The translations under genes were made by a program, and so were the position numbers. DNA of 64,000 bases from Limonium bicolor (taxonomy: Eukaryota; Streptophyta; Magnoliopsida; Caryophyllales; Plumbaginaceae). The stretch is from NCBI GenBank assembly GCA_023374045.1, contig CM041783.1:93035298-93099297 (forward strand). The letters are read 5' to 3'. Under the pieces are notes generated by a model, which did not search any database, was not told the origin of the DNA, and was given only the letters and a program-made list of their open reading frames with translations. Below, piece after piece: positions 1 to 12,301 of this stretch; the stretch's first letter is position 1, and each line of letters starts with the position of its first letter.

Positions 1-15
1 ACGTGGGCGTAATCC

Positions 16-31
16 TTTTAAGGGGGGTAGA
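16..31 (+). promoter_or_regulatory. Upstream PPT-like site of element D
   Basis: TTTTAAGGGGGGTAGA matches the core of the terminal PPT at 1585-1600 but lies about 1.57 kb upstream and is not followed by an LTR. The preceding bases are the remaining part of a GATTACG/CGTAATC hairpin seen complete in the A and C copies; here the window edge cuts it. Candidate second plus-strand priming site; inference only. Confidence 0.45.
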
Positions 32-653
32 ACGCCTTAAACATACCGTACGTTGGAGTACGTAGCGCATGGTACACATGCTGCAAACACTATTATTGTA
101 CGTAGAGTACAAGTGTCATGATTGTGTTATATTACTTGAAGTAATACTGTGATGTATTATGTGTATGAACATAAATATATTTTAATTCGCATTAGTTATG
201 GCGAATAGGAAAGGGAGTACAGATAGATTGTTCTTACCCTATTTCCGACTATTTACGCAAACATTGCGAACAATAGTCACATCACACCTAACTTGTTAGC
301 TCTGATGTGAGAATTCAAGTAGAACTTTCTGTAGCCCTGATGAGAGATTTCGGATAGAAGGAGTAGCAAGCTCCGTATTATGTGATTTGTGACTCGGTAT
401 AAAACCGACTGTTTGAATGCGATGAGTGGATCGGCATGAGACCGATGTGTAATCTAGTAGAAGAGAATACTCTAGGTGTTGTATGAATAATAATAAGTCA
501 AGAGAACTTGGTACACGGTTAGGATACATGATCTTATATGCCAACGACTAGATTAATTACACTAGTTGACTTGTGTATCTATAGAACGCAAGGTGGCAAG
601 TAACAAGAGGAAACAAGATTAGAAATGAATAAACAATTAATTGATTGAAATGG

Positions 654-790
654 ACGTGGGAAGTTGAACTTGATCCTGGTCCGATCAAGGGAAACCGAAC
701 ACAAATTGAGGTGAGAGATAGTTCAACACTGACACTGACCACGTCGGGGTTGAATGATTCTCGAAACTTCCTACAAGTGGACACAGATAT
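654..790 (+). other. Conserved non-coding block with two hairpins (element D copy)
   Basis: Clearly homologous to blocks in A (38568-38705, 46212-46352 and inverted 25722-25870) and C (62063-62205). Hairpin 1 is CTTGAT (669-674), a 9-nt loop, then ATCAAG (684-689). A second hairpin lies near 737-755 around CTGAC and GTCGG. The surrounding D sequence has diverged far more than this block, which suggests a constrained cis-acting element. Confidence 0.6.
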
Positions 791-822
791 GAATGGAAAT
801 TGGAATTTAGGCGTCACTCGAA

Positions 823-1016
823 GAGCCGTGGACCGTGGAGTCCTTCGCCATTAGACCGGTGTGTCTGCGAGTGACATCACCCAGAGAGCCGTGGACCGCA
901 GAGCCCTTTGTCATTAGACCGGCGTGTCTGTGGGTGACTAAGGAAATAAGGTGACTGCCCGAGGAGCCGTGGACCGCAGTGTCCTTCGTTATGATCAAAC
1001 CGGTGTGTCCGCGGGT
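823..1016 (+). repeat. Tandem repeat, about 3 copies of 60-80 bp
   Basis: Three diverged copies each start with GAGCCGTGGACCG and contain a variant of CCGGTGTGTCTGCGGGTGAC. They lie between the conserved hairpin block and the PPT of D, a position where plant LTR retrotransposons often carry variable tandem repeats. Confidence 0.7.
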
Positions 1017-1198
1017 AGTAGACGTTGGTTGGGTTGGGGATCGCCAAGTCCTGGTCTTTAAGACTGCTTCCCTGTGAGTTGTCAACGTTAACTATATGTG
1101 CACACATACATGTGGAATGATGTGTGGGTATCCTCGCGAGATACTAACATATAGATAGGGATGCGTGGAGTATTCCTTGCAAACACCTTTGAGTACTT

Positions 1199-1352
1199 TA
1201 TGAGATTTGCACCTTGTCTAGTGCTGTGTATTATGAGATTTGCACCTTGTCTAGTGCTGTGTATTACGAGATTTGCACCTTGTCTAGTGCTGTGTATTAT
1301 GAGTTTTGCACCTTGTCTGGTGCTGTGTACTATGAGTTTACACCTGTTGAAT
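1199..1352 (+). repeat. 33-bp tandem repeat, about 4.7 copies
   Basis: The unit begins TATGAGATTTGCACC and continues CTTGTCTAGTGCTGTG. Four nearly identical copies are followed by a partial fifth, with a degenerate further copy near 1395-1425. The multiple-of-three unit opens reading frames on both strands; these are not genes. Confidence 0.85.
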
Positions 1353-1566
1353 ATGTACATAGTACCGCTGAGTACTTTTGGTTGATAAGTTGGATGTGCA
1401 CCTCGTTTAGTGCTGTGATATGAATGAGTTTATACCATGAGTTGGCTATTTGATATATACTGTATGTATAGACTAGGTCTGAACCTAGTGGGAGTTACTC
1501 CCTAGCAATGGACTGTTTGGTTACTTAGTGGAACTTGATTCCTTAGGTGAACTGTAGAGGATTAAG

Positions 1567-1601
1567 GACTTCGGGACGAAGCCTTTTTAAGGGGGGTAGA
1601 C
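1567..1601 (+). promoter_or_regulatory. Hairpin plus polypurine tract of element D
   Basis: A short inverted repeat (CTTC-GGGAC-GAAG, 1569-1581) is followed by a T run and AAGGGGGGTAGA, directly before the LTR start at 1602. The PPT primes plus-strand DNA synthesis in LTR retroelements. The hairpin-T run-PPT order is repeated in A and E. Confidence 0.75.
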
Positions 1602-4600
1602 TGAAATACCCCTAACCTTTAAAATATAATTAAATGATCTATTAATGATCTAAGATGATTATTAAACATCTAAATATTATTGGGGAACAATTTAAAAGAG
1701 CTCAACAAGGCAAAACACGCCTTAAGATCGGTAAAGCCAAAAATGTGCTTTAAGACACCATGAAGGTTGTATGACCCCAAGCAGGATCCAAAGTGGATTC
1801 CTAAGTATTATAATGAAGCAAGGAACACAATAAAACCATTCTCAAAGAGAACTAAGCTCAGGAACATCCTGTGACACAAAAATGTGCGCTAAAACTCCTT
1901 AAAGCACGTTTTTGTGAGATTGCCTTTTAAATTGATTTTTAATGGGCTTAAAAATTATAATTATCCTTAAATATGATATTTTATCATATTATATCATATT
2001 AGGAATTTAATTCCAGAAATTTACGAATTTTTACAAATTTAATATTAAAATATTAATAAAACCCTAAAGTGGGGCCCGCATGAGTCAACATTGACCAAGC
2101 ATGGTCAATGGTCAATTAATTGACTCATTTGGACCATGGAGGCCGGCTGCAATAAGAGAGGAGGGAGCATAAGTCATTGATTGACAAATAATGCTACCTA
2201 ATACATGACTTTTTCAAAATTAAGTTACTTTTTTTATTACCAATCATTCCCTCCTTCCTCCTTCCTTCCTTGTCCGATCTTCACCATCCCAGCCGAGTTC
2301 TCCCTTCCTCTCAAGCTCTCCAAGTGTGTTCTTGAGCATGGAAGGCAAGCCTAACTCCTAAGCTCCTAATGTAAGTGTTTTAATGTCATTTTTAGCTCTT
2401 TTTCTTCATCTCTTCACCACCAACACCTAAATTTCGTGGCTCATCAATTCCTATGGCTTATTCTCAGTGTTCTAAGGTTAGAACAAGAGCTAAACTCGGT
2501 TGAGACCAGTAGAGGGACCAAGGTTGTTCAAATCTACATTTTAAGGTAAAAATGTGCTTTAAGCTCATAACTTTTGATTCCCTTCGAGTTTGGCTGTGAA
2601 ACTTTGGTCATAGCCTCATCTTCTTCTCCTTTTCATGTGGAATCTGTTGGTTAGCCATTTGGAGCAAGGGTGACCGAGATCCAAGAGAAATACTCTCTTT
2701 TAAGGCATTTTTCCAAGGTAAAACCTAATAACAAGGTAGTATTTCGAGATCTAACTATTTCCTATGTCAATATGGTGGATCTAACACCTTGTGGTGTGTT
2801 TGGTTCAGGTCGAAAATACCTAGAACTTCCCTTGCATTTTTAAGGTGATTTTTGCCTTAAATCTTACATTAATTATTCCTTATGGTTAAGCTCAAGCTTG
2901 GAGTGTAACCATATCTTGTTTTTGTGTATTAAACATGTCTAAATCAAGTGGTGAATTTTCCTACAAGTGACCGAGCCTATACAAGGATAAATCAAGGTAT
3001 AAACACCTTAAACTTATGATTTTTGTAATTTTTAAGCATATATATATATATATGGCCGAGAGTGAATGTATATATATAGGTCATATTGACCTAAAAATGG
3101 AAAAAAATGGCTAAGATAAATTAAGCTAGTCATTTAAGGGATTTAATTAACATAATGGTCAAATTATGACATTATGTGGAAAAATAATTAAACCTAAGTG
3201 AGGCCGAATATATATGTGATATTTTGAGACATTTATTGTGTAATTTATTTTGCAAGTTCAAGGTTGTAATAAGGCCATGTCATTAGGCCATTTTAATTTA
3301 AGTTTATAAGCTTATTTAGTTTTATTTATGCTTATGATTAAAGTTGGGGCCAATTCGTAATTATTAAGGAATTAGAAAGCCGTGGGTAAATTAAGAGCAG
3401 TTTAGGGTTTTTAAATGAATTTAATAAGAAGTATAACATTTTATAAAGTTTTGGGTAAAAATTGTAAAAATAGAAAAGTATGGGGTGTTGTTGGTAATTA
3501 CCGAAAGTTTGGGTCCCAATTGGTATTAGTAGTCAAAGTTGACTATGTAGGAGACCTTGACCAAGTTTGGAGAATTTAAGGAATTAAAATACTACCTTAT
3601 ATTAAGATAGTAATTAAATTGTAAAAGATTTATAAGTCTTGGGGTGGTATTGTGATTTCCGAAAACTAGGGGTACTAAATGGAGCTTAGTACAAACCTTA
3701 GATTATTAGGGATTTTTAGAAGTTGATTTGGGTAAATTTGGAGTTTATATGAATTATCTAGGTATATTATAAGATATTTCATAACATTGTTACACATGGG
3801 TAACATATGTGGTAAAACCGAGATTTAGAGGAAGTATAAGGTTAATAATGATATTTATAACCTTTTGGTATGGTTTGGTAATTTTTGGGATTATATATAA
3901 GGTTTTATGAAGATATATGTATAATATATAGTTTTGGTGATATTAGAAACTATATGTTTAAAATGGGGTAAATTGTGAATATAGAAAGTTAAGTGGTGGA
4001 AATTAAATTTAAATAGACCATGGGGTCTGCTCGGCATTTTGGAAAATTATAACTATGGGTTATAATTTATTAAGGTTTAAGGATTATAATATAAGGTATA
4101 CATTATAAGTGTAACAATGGAATATATTTTTGGGATTGATTTGTAAGTTATGGAAGTTGGTGGGAATTAATTAAAACCGAGAGTTTAAGTGCTGTTTTGG
4201 ATTTTATAACAATATAACTATAGGTTATAATTGTTTAATGACTTAAATGTCATAATATATGTTATATAACTATAATATACATTATATAAATTATGTGGTG
4301 GATTTTGTAAATATTTGGGAATTATAGGTGCTGTTCGGAAATATTACTATTTTGGAATGAAGTTTTATATGGTTTTTTATGTTATAAGAGCTATAACATT
4401 TATAATATAAGAGGTATTCATCAAAAAGAATGAATATATATTATAATGACTTACCATATAATAATAGCCCTATAATGCATATACATAAATAAATATATGT
4501 CATAGTGTGGAAAATATATATAGTTCAATAACTATGTTTACCACAATTAAAATGATATGAGATGAAGGGAAAAGAATTATAAACATTGGATATGGAATTC

Positions 4601-6676
4601 TAATGTTAAGAGTGTACATGAAATAATAAGGATTTATATAATTCAAAGTATTTGTACATATGAATTATACAACATTACACTTGGAAAAACTAACCTTAGA
4701 AAAATAAATACTAAGGTGAGATGTATAGTGCATGACGAAGAATCATACATGCAATAAAGAAACAAACTATACGATCTACAAATATACGTTTAAGTTACAT
4801 GCGATAACAAAGTCCAGCAATAAGTATGTTAATATACGAGATAAGACTACGCATGTAATGTAACACTTTTCCAATCTCGAGTTAAACCGAAAGCCCGGCC
4901 AACATTGACAGTTAATAACGGGGGGTTAACCGGGAGTTATTAGTGACGGTACGGGGTACCGTAGAATTTTGTGTTGTTATACAGTATGCTAATCAGTAGC
5001 ATTATGTATTGTATAGACTGTTAGAGACGACACACGAAGCATAGGATCTTGCTGATTCATACTCCACCGTAATACACTAGGGTGAATGGTATGTTATTTA
5101 TGTGGCTTGATTGTCTCTGAGGATTCCCTCAGTTCAGACATTGTGTGAAAATCTGTGATAAGATTGAATGTCTGCTTGTGTGAATTAATATGCTTGAGTT
5201 GTGTATTAATGCTGCTTTACTATTACTGTCATGCGATAACAGTACCGTTCGTATATATGAACATATTATAAAACAAACTAGCGGCAGTGATGCTATCTTG
5301 TATGTGTAACATAAGGAACGTAAGTAAACGTTGTAGCATCAGGATAATAAGATATATATTATCTGAGACTTATATACGGAGCATTGGCCTCTTTAACACC
5401 GCTCTCGTATCTAACACTGGATCCCGAGTCGACATACTCAGGATTGGACTAACGACCTTAGTCTATTGTGTTAAAGGAAGTAATAAAACGATGCGATGGT
5501 ATAGATAAGTTATCAAGAGGATGTGGCTCTTGCTGTGAAATGTGATCCATTAACGATACTAGGATACCGTGTGGTAACCGTAAGTATCAGGATAAATTTT
5601 CAACGAACTACAGATTGTTCGTAGGACGGAGACTCTACCGCTGGAGTGGCTACTGCCGTGGGTGACCCGCCAAAGAGATGGGTAACTTAGAGACACGTCG
5701 TTCTAATGAGACGTTGTCATTAGACATGACCGAACAATTACGAACGATTATAATAACTCGTACATTAGGCGAACATTATGTGGGCGTGCATGCCAAAGAC
5801 GAGAGTTCATACTCGTTTATAATTCTCGTTGTTTCGCCTTGTTGTTCACTGGTTATGCTGTGTGGTTATGTGTGGTATGTTGGTGGTGTTGATTGAATAA
5901 GTCGTTGTACTCATAAGTGTGTGTTGTGAATTGGATTAATTAAATAAACTGTACTTATATCTGTGTGTGAACTGGATGAGTCGAGTCACTGTGCTCGTGT
6001 GTGGATTTTGTGGATTGTTCGTCGAACGGGTCGACGTACTCAACTATGAACTTTCAGGTGTTGTTGGAGTGGAGTCTACGTACTCATATAAGCGTTATAA
6101 CGCTTTCAGTGGTCTATTACGATGCGATGTGTGGAGCCGGGGGCTTATTTGTTATTTGAGTTTACTGCAAAATATAATGTTGCTTTACAGTTTTAATATT
6201 AAACTATTTGCATGAAAATGGTTTGCATGCTCTCGACCAAATAACTGAATGGTCCGAGGGTGCATGACAGTCAGGTAATAACATACTCAGCAGGGGCTGA
6301 TTCCATACCACAAACTACCATTTTTGCAGGTATGCAACTTCCGGTGTCGGCAAAGAGAGTGACGCGCTGGGTAGTATGATTATAGTTATTCGAACATGCA
6401 CTGTTGCATTTTGATACGAACCTAGAAACGTGTATAGGTTTTGGATACTTAGAAAGCTCACTGTGAATGTATTACATTTTGGTTTGGGAAGTTTAGATCT
6501 ATCTCTTGTTGTCACTGCGAGAAAAAGTTTCGTATGTAAGAATATATCAGGAAGCACGTTATTACTCGTATGGGCGAGTGAGAACGGTGACACCAGTAGT
6601 TGAGTTGTTGAGATTACCGCTGCGATTATATTGTTAAGTAAGATGATTAGGAGCCGATCAGAGTAGGGGTGTTACA
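1602..6676 (+). mobile_element. LTR of element D (3' LTR, 5.1 kb)
   Basis: It starts TGAAATACCCC immediately after a PPT and ends GGGGTGTTACA at 6676. No primer-binding site follows, so this is a 3' LTR. At 5075 bp it is very long and AT-rich. It holds several small palindromes (for example ACGGTA/TACCGT near 4944-4962) but no hairpin array like that in A and C. Small open frames at 5287-6215 have no recognisable domain. I see no gene in these 5 kb. Confidence 0.8.
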
Positions 6677-6969
6677 GGTTGTGTGTATGAGATTGTGTGT
6701 ATGAGATTGTTATGTGTATGTATGTACGCTCGATTATGAATGAATGTGTGTACTGTGCTTTACACCTCAGATTGTTATTTGTACATTGCTAATACCTTGG
6801 ACTACAATGAAGACTTGGGAGAAGCCATTAATGTGGCATAGTGCTTATGAACATACTCGGGTAGTGAGAATTATGAAATATGGGACTTGATCCCTAGGAT
6901 TAGCAAGAATGAAAAACATCAGTTAAGGAAGTAACAACTTCAGGACGAAGTTCCTTTAAGGGGGTAGGC
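6677..6969 (+). mobile_element. Element E, 3' tail of internal region with PPT
   Basis: Directly after the D LTR comes another short internal tail ending in CCTTTAAGGGGGTAGGC, followed by a second TGAAATACCCC start at 6970. A perfect 6-bp hairpin, AACTTC-AGGAC-GAAGTT (6936-6952), abuts the tract. The order implies that D inserted into E about 290 bp upstream of the E 3' LTR. Confidence 0.65.
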
Positions 6970-7224
6970 TGAAATACCCCGAATAATTAACAGTCCAAAT
7001 TCGTGAAGGTTAAATTAAATTATGAGTAACCACTATGATCATACGACTAAAACACGACAAACAAAATATTGTAATGTTGGTTGTGCGTATATATATATAT
7101 ATGACCATATAAACGTGTCGCATTGTTACTTATAACGTCGCATAACATCGTAACAAAAATAACACGATATAATATATGGTCTTACATATATAAATAAGCA
7201 TGTATAACTCATACAAAAAAAAGA

Positions 7225-7322
7225 GAAGAAAAAAAAGGAGCAAAGACGCTCCCGCTGAGGTTCGAACCCGAGACCTCCCGTACCTTCCCCGAACACTTTA
7301 ACCGGTTGAGCTAAGCTCACAT
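7225..7322 (-). ncRNA. tRNA-like / SINE-head-like Pol III unit
   Basis: Read on the minus strand there is an A-box match, TAGCTCAACCGG (7302-7313), then a B-box match, GGTTCGAACCT (7258-7268), about 33 bases later, as in tRNAs. A GGAGC/GCTCC hairpin and a run of eight T (terminator-like for RNA polymerase III) follow. D-arm pairing is poor and no clean cloverleaf forms, so it is not a normal tRNA gene. A tRNA-derived SINE remnant is the likeliest explanation. Confidence 0.45.
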
Positions 7323-7455
7323 TCGATAATCAACTGCACCGATTTATACAAGAGTAATAACATCTGTCATTAGATAAATTAAACCACCATACACCAAACC
7401 ATACCACCGAGTTGAACAAACAAAATAAATCAAACCAAATCTCACCTATGCCATT

Positions 7456-8409
7456 ATGTCGGTATACCCTGTTGTAGTACTAACTTCTACATGCCCCACA
7501 TACCAAACCGATCCTGCATGCCTCGATCAGGAAGCAGTCAACTCCTTTCCCACTTCCCCACTGCCTGATGTTTTGTGCCAGACCAGAGTATGGCCTGTTG
7601 CTAACTCTCACGTAATATTCCCCACAATATTAGCCATCCCTCTATATGCATTCTTCTTTTACAACTTCTGCATTCAACCCAGGACCTTGCCTTCTCCCTC
7701 GCATGGGTGTGTGTGTGTGTCATCGGTTATTAAACCCACTCAACTCCTTGCACCCCCTTCCAGTGGCTTCACGTTTTCGCACCAGTCCAGACCAAGACTG
7801 CTGGATTTCCTACATTCCTAGCGGAAGTCTTGAAATGGGTGCTTCAAGCTCAGGGAAACAGCAAGTAACCTCTCCCTACTCCTCTGATTTCTCACAAATA
7901 GACAGTAAGGAAATGCCCCAACACAAATCTTCTTCATTTCTGTTTTCTTCTCTCTGTGAGTTTCTGTCTGAAACTCCATGCTCAAATCTCCCTAATCTTC
8001 TGCCCGAATCACGCATGAACCTGGCATGGAAAAAAAATCTGCTAGTGTGACTCCTGGTAAGCGAGGAACAAAACCCTGTGCAGGAACTTCCGAGGGTAAG
8101 TCCATGAAACAAAAAAAAAACTCTGGTTGCATGATTCTTTTCACTATCCTGTTTTGTGCCTGAAGAACGTAATGAACTGACCTTTCTTTCCCACCTGTTC
8201 TCGTGCGTGTTTCCCTTGATAAAACCCTTCAAGGAGTGCGCAAAAAATCTCCAGGAAACAAGCCAGACACCCTCCTGAATATCAACCCAAGCGCGCAGAT
8301 AACCCTTGGGGAAAACGGCACAAATCATTCTTGGGTAGTCTCTGAGGTAAAGCTCTTCAAACCAAACGCAGAACTCTGTTCAAAATTACATTACCAAACT
8401 ATAGAATAA
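7456..8409 (+). other. Unassigned segment, possible captured gene fragment
   Basis: This stretch is richer in C than its surroundings and carries plus-strand open frames of 121, 134 and 68 codons at 7456-7821, 7646-8050 and 8203-8409. A reading from 7834 begins MGASSSGKQQ. Splice-donor-like GTAAG motifs occur at about 7901 and 8094. I recognise no protein family, could not join the pieces into a convincing spliced product, and there is no second copy in the window. It may be a transduplicated host fragment or simply non-coding. Confidence 0.25.
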
Positions 8410-8570
8410 CGAGCTAGAAGTGTTCCTTGTGTGGTAGGTTAATGATACTGTAATCTGGTAACTTAGATGAGGATTATCAATTGCTCAAACTCCTGCGTGA
8501 GTAATACTGATAATAGAAAAATTCTGCATGGGTCTATTAATGAACTAGTGCAGAAGTGAGTTTGAGGTCT

Positions 8571-11500
8571 TGAAATACCCCAAACCTTGATATGTTGTTA
8601 AACATTTAAACTATGGTATGTAAAGGCTAAAAAGTGCCTTAGAAACATCAGTGAACAATTTAAACCATAGTAAAATGCAATAAAGCACTAGGATACAGTT
8701 TGAGCAAAAACATGCTTTAAGCTATGAGTGAACTTGGTTAGGACCCAAAGAGCCTACCAATACTTAATAATATTCAATTATGATTTAATAAGGCTAATTA
8801 AGTCCTTAGGAAACTTTGGTAGACAATGAAACCAAACAAAACACAAATAAAAACCTTAAAGACAATATGAGCAAAAATGTGCTCTAAGCTTGGGATAAAT
8901 TTGTATAAGACCTAATGGTCATACCTATACCTTATAAATATGTTAATGAACATATTAAATCAATTACTAAAGAAAACCAAGCTTGAAAACAAGTTAAAAC
9001 ACAAAAAGTGCTTTAAGGAGTCTTAAAGCACGTTTTTGAAAAATTGTCTTGTAAATGAGTTTTGAATGGCTAAATGTCCATCATTTCTCTTTAATTAACA
9101 TGTGTACTATATAGTATCACATTTAGAAGTCTATATCAATGGGAAATCAAAAATTTCACTTCTATGTGCCTTGTTTTTTATGAATAGTAACTTTTATAAG
9201 CTAGTTGGTAACATATGTTATTATAAGTAAGTTAATTGGTCAACAAAGACCAAAACACCCTTCTTATTAGATGGGGGCCGGTTTCTATCATGGTGAGTCA
9301 CCAACATGTAAAAGAAATCAATTTAAGAAAGGAAGGAAAAGTAAGTAAAAGAAGAAAGTCACTTTATAACATAAATATCTTCCAAAAGCAAACTTACCTT
9401 CTCATTCTCTTCTTCCTTCTCATTTTACACTGTTCTTTCTCCCTTCATGCTCTCTTCTACGGTTTTCAATAGTACCACACCAAACTCCATCTTTGATCTC
9501 TTGTAACTCCTAGCTCCATGGTCCAAATTCAATTTCAAGACCACCATCCTTCTAGTTGGAGCAAGCTCTACACTTCTATCTTTTCAAATCTTCAAAAGCC
9601 TCATTTCAGTGCTAAGGAGATTCACCATTGATGGAGCTTGAGCTCACCTTTTCACATATTATTGTTCTCCTTTGCTTCTAGGTAAGGAAACTAAAAGAAA
9701 AAATGATGTTTCCTTCATTTTTGTATGTGTCCGAAAATTCACCTCACAATGGTGCTTTTTCTTGCTCTCTTCATAGCTTAATTCAAACTTCAAAGGACTA
9801 GGAGGAGTCCTATCGTGCTACTTAACCAAGCTCTCTTCCGAATTCCAAAGGTAATCATCAAATTTTGGTGTTTTAAGACACATATGTAAACCTAGGGTTT
9901 AACTATGAGTTGGAGTATTAAACTTAATGCTCATTACCCTTATATGTGTATTGATTAGAAGATTGACAAGTGATAAAAGCCCTTGCCGATTTTCTATCAA
10001 GGCAGAACAAAGAAAAACAAGTGGGAAGTCTTGAAAGAAAAGAGGTAAATGTGTTAACCTAATATGGTTTAAATGCCTAGGAAAATGAGCTTGATTTGCT
10101 TAATAAAATACCTAAGAAGCCAATGGCAAATGAGCTAGTAAAATGCTCTCAAGGAGTTTATTAAGGGCATATGTATTGTTGGGTGTATTTGCAGGTCAAA
10201 GGCATTATTTATGTGGGAAATTCAGTGTTTAAGGTTTATGTTATTTAAGGGCCTAAGAGCCATGTTATTTAAGGGCCTAAGTGCCAAGCAATTAAGTTTA
10301 TGCACTATATTGTGATGTAGTGGAAATTTGGTGAAGTTATGTGTGTGAGAAAGTTCTTGATGGATTTTAGGTGTTCTTGAATGAAATAAGGTAAAAACCT
10401 AAGTGTTTGGATGTGAGTATATACAAGAGAAGCTATGGCAAAATTTGGAAAATGTGTAAGAAGTTCTAAGTGATTTAAACAAGTTTTGGTGAACTAGGAA
10501 GTGTTAAAGGTGAACAAGTGTTTTACTAGGGAAGAAAGCATGTATTAAGGTGTTTTAAAGTGCTTCAAGGATTTAGGTATTATCTTGGAAGTTCTAGGAA
10601 TTCAATGAGTGTTTTGAGGAATGTATTAAAGTCTTGGAGAAGTTTGTTTAAGGTATAGGTAATGTTGATATTCAAGGAATACATGATGTTTAGGTAAGAT
10701 GTGGAAAAGGAGATTTAGTAGTAAGAAAAATGTTGGGAAATGATGCTAAGGTGTAGAGGAAACATCTTGGTATAGTGGTCATTATAGGTGAAATACCACT
10801 TAGAAAACCAAATGAAAAAAATGTACAAGTATTAAGAGATTTTGTCAGGAGTTTGTGGAATGATAAAGATAGTTTTGGTGGGTGATTTAAGGAATTTAGT
10901 ACATGGTTAAAGATGTGTTTGAAGTGCCCAAATGAGGTTAGGACATATTAGGATATATGAGGTGCAGTTTGGAGTTAAATGGGCAATGGAAAATAAGGGT
11001 CTGGCGTAGACCGACCTTGCGATCGAACTTGCCAAGGTCGGTCGAGCCCAGTTTACCCTGCGAGAATTGGTTTCTGGAATGGACCGACCTTGGGGACCGG
11101 ACTTGCAAGGTCGGTCGGGCTTGTATTTTGTGTACGAATTAAGTTTCTGGAATCGACCGAACATGGGACCGGAATTGGCAAGTTCGGTCGGGCCTGGATT
11201 TTCAAAGGGAATAAACTCTCGGGAATGGACCGAACATGCGACCGAACTTACAAGGTCGGTCGGAGTAGAAATTTTGACGGTAAAGTGTTCTGGAATGGAC
11301 CGACCTTGTGCAAGGTCGGTCGGTAAGGTCGGTCGGACCAAAAACATTGTTTAAGGTTATAAAATGATATGTAATGATGGGAATTGATTAGTAATGATGT
11401 TATAAGGTTGTTTAAGACATGTTAGGTGAGTTATAATGATTATTTTGTGGGGGAAAAGATGATTAAAATGTAAAAGTAAAAAGTTAAAAAGTGAAGTTAT

Positions 11501-11789
11501 GTAACTAAGTAAACGGGGAAAAGTTATAAGCACTAGACTTTAAACAATCATGATACCCCGATGTTAATAAAAATACATGTAATGTTATCATTTGTTCGAG
11601 GATTGCACGAGGAACATAAGTGGACACGATAAAGTGGACTCCGGTGATAGGTATGGTTTTCTTGCAACCTGTGTCCTACCGGATTACACCGGCTTGTATG
11701 CCTATGTGTTTTTCTGTGTGTTTGCCACGTTGTAAGATAAAACATGTAATGAGTTTACAGTAATTCATTTATGTGGCGTGTTCAACTCC
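8571..11789 (+). mobile_element. LTR A1, first 3.2 kb (5' LTR of the A tandem array)
   Basis: It starts TGAAATACCCC without a PPT in front, so it is the outer left LTR; the flanking bases are GGTCT. It is colinear with complete A LTRs at 39395-43975 and 47038-51654 until it stops at 11789, where element B begins after ACTCC. The missing 1.45 kb of this LTR lies inverted at 29827-31274. A GC-rich hairpin array occupies 11008-11338. No coding function. Confidence 0.9.
11008..11338 (+). repeat. Hairpin tandem array in LTR A1, about 5 units of 73 bp
   Basis: Each unit contains a GC-rich inverted repeat, typically GACCGACCTTG and CAAGGTCGGTC, separated by about 12-13 bases, followed by an AT-richer spacer ending in TCTGGAATG. 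The arms vary between units but mostly stay complementary (GACCGAAC pairs with GTTCGGTC). The unit includes ACCGAC, the core of the plant DRE/CRT element, on both strands. Confidence 0.85.
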
Positions 11790-12301
11790 TGTTATACCCA
11801 AAATTTTGACCCCCCTGGTTAGGGTCTGCAAGGTTTTGGTGTCGTGAGGGATATTTGATCGGGTAATGAGGGATTCCGGCTCGATCGGCGTGTTCCAGGT
11901 CCTGAGGAGCAGTTTCGTCATTGTCAGGGGCGTTTTCGTAATTTTTAAGGCTTTTGAGATCTCCTATAGGCTTTCTCTCTCCTCCAAAGGGTGCCCAAAT
12001 CAGCTCGAAACGCTTTGATATTTTAACCCATGATAGAGGATGACATTTTAAGCATAATGGCGTTGGAATTTTGATTTTTCGAATTTCCAATAATTTTCTA
12101 GCAATTTCTGACTGAATCTGACGAGAAATTCAATTTAAAAATGCTCCGCATTTAAAAAATTCGTTTCCACCTCAGAAAATTCATAATATCCATTCTTGAC
12201 ATGTGGTTAAAATTTCATAGCAAAATTCCTTTGGGAAGTTACTTAGTTAAAATATCGAAAAATCTTACTTTTACTAGATTTTCTTTATCTTTAAGAAAGT
12301 C

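Larger units (their letters stand above)
1..1601 (+). mobile_element. LTR retrotransposon D, 3' internal region (non-coding)
   Basis: This is the 3' tail of an element whose 5' part lies outside the window. It ends in a polypurine tract directly before an LTR starting TGAAATACCCC. It shares with the A and C internal regions the upstream PPT-like site (16-31), the conserved hairpin block (about 654-790) and the terminal PPT. Two tandem arrays (823-1016 and 1199-1352) lie between the block and the PPT. No gag, protease, reverse transcriptase or integrase motif is visible. I read it as part of a LARD-like non-autonomous element; the distance to any coding domain is unknown. Confidence 0.75.
6970..8570 (+). 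mobile_element. Putative 3' LTR of element E, interrupted or of unresolved end
   Basis: It begins TGAAATACCCCG after the E PPT. No GGGGTGTTACA end appears before family A begins at 8571, so A1 probably inserted in or just beyond it. The segment is unlike any other sequence in the window. It contains a tRNA-like stretch on the minus strand (7225-7322) and a less AT-rich part (about 7456-8409) with open frames and splice-donor-like GTAAG motifs, so part of it may not be LTR at all. Confidence 0.45.

Noticed and set aside
7225..7322. Functional tRNA gene on the minus strand
   Set aside because: A and B boxes fit, but the D arm and acceptor stem do not pair and no anticodon arm is clear. Kept only as tRNA-like.
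7876..8328. 150-codon minus-strand ORF
   Set aside because: Antisense to other open frames in the same segment, no recognised domain, and no copy to test conservation.
10907..11347. ORFs of up to 146 codons on both strands over the hairpin array of LTR A
   Set aside because: Open frames occur on both strands at once, reflect repeated GC-rich arms, and are truncated or frameshifted in LTRs A2 and A3.
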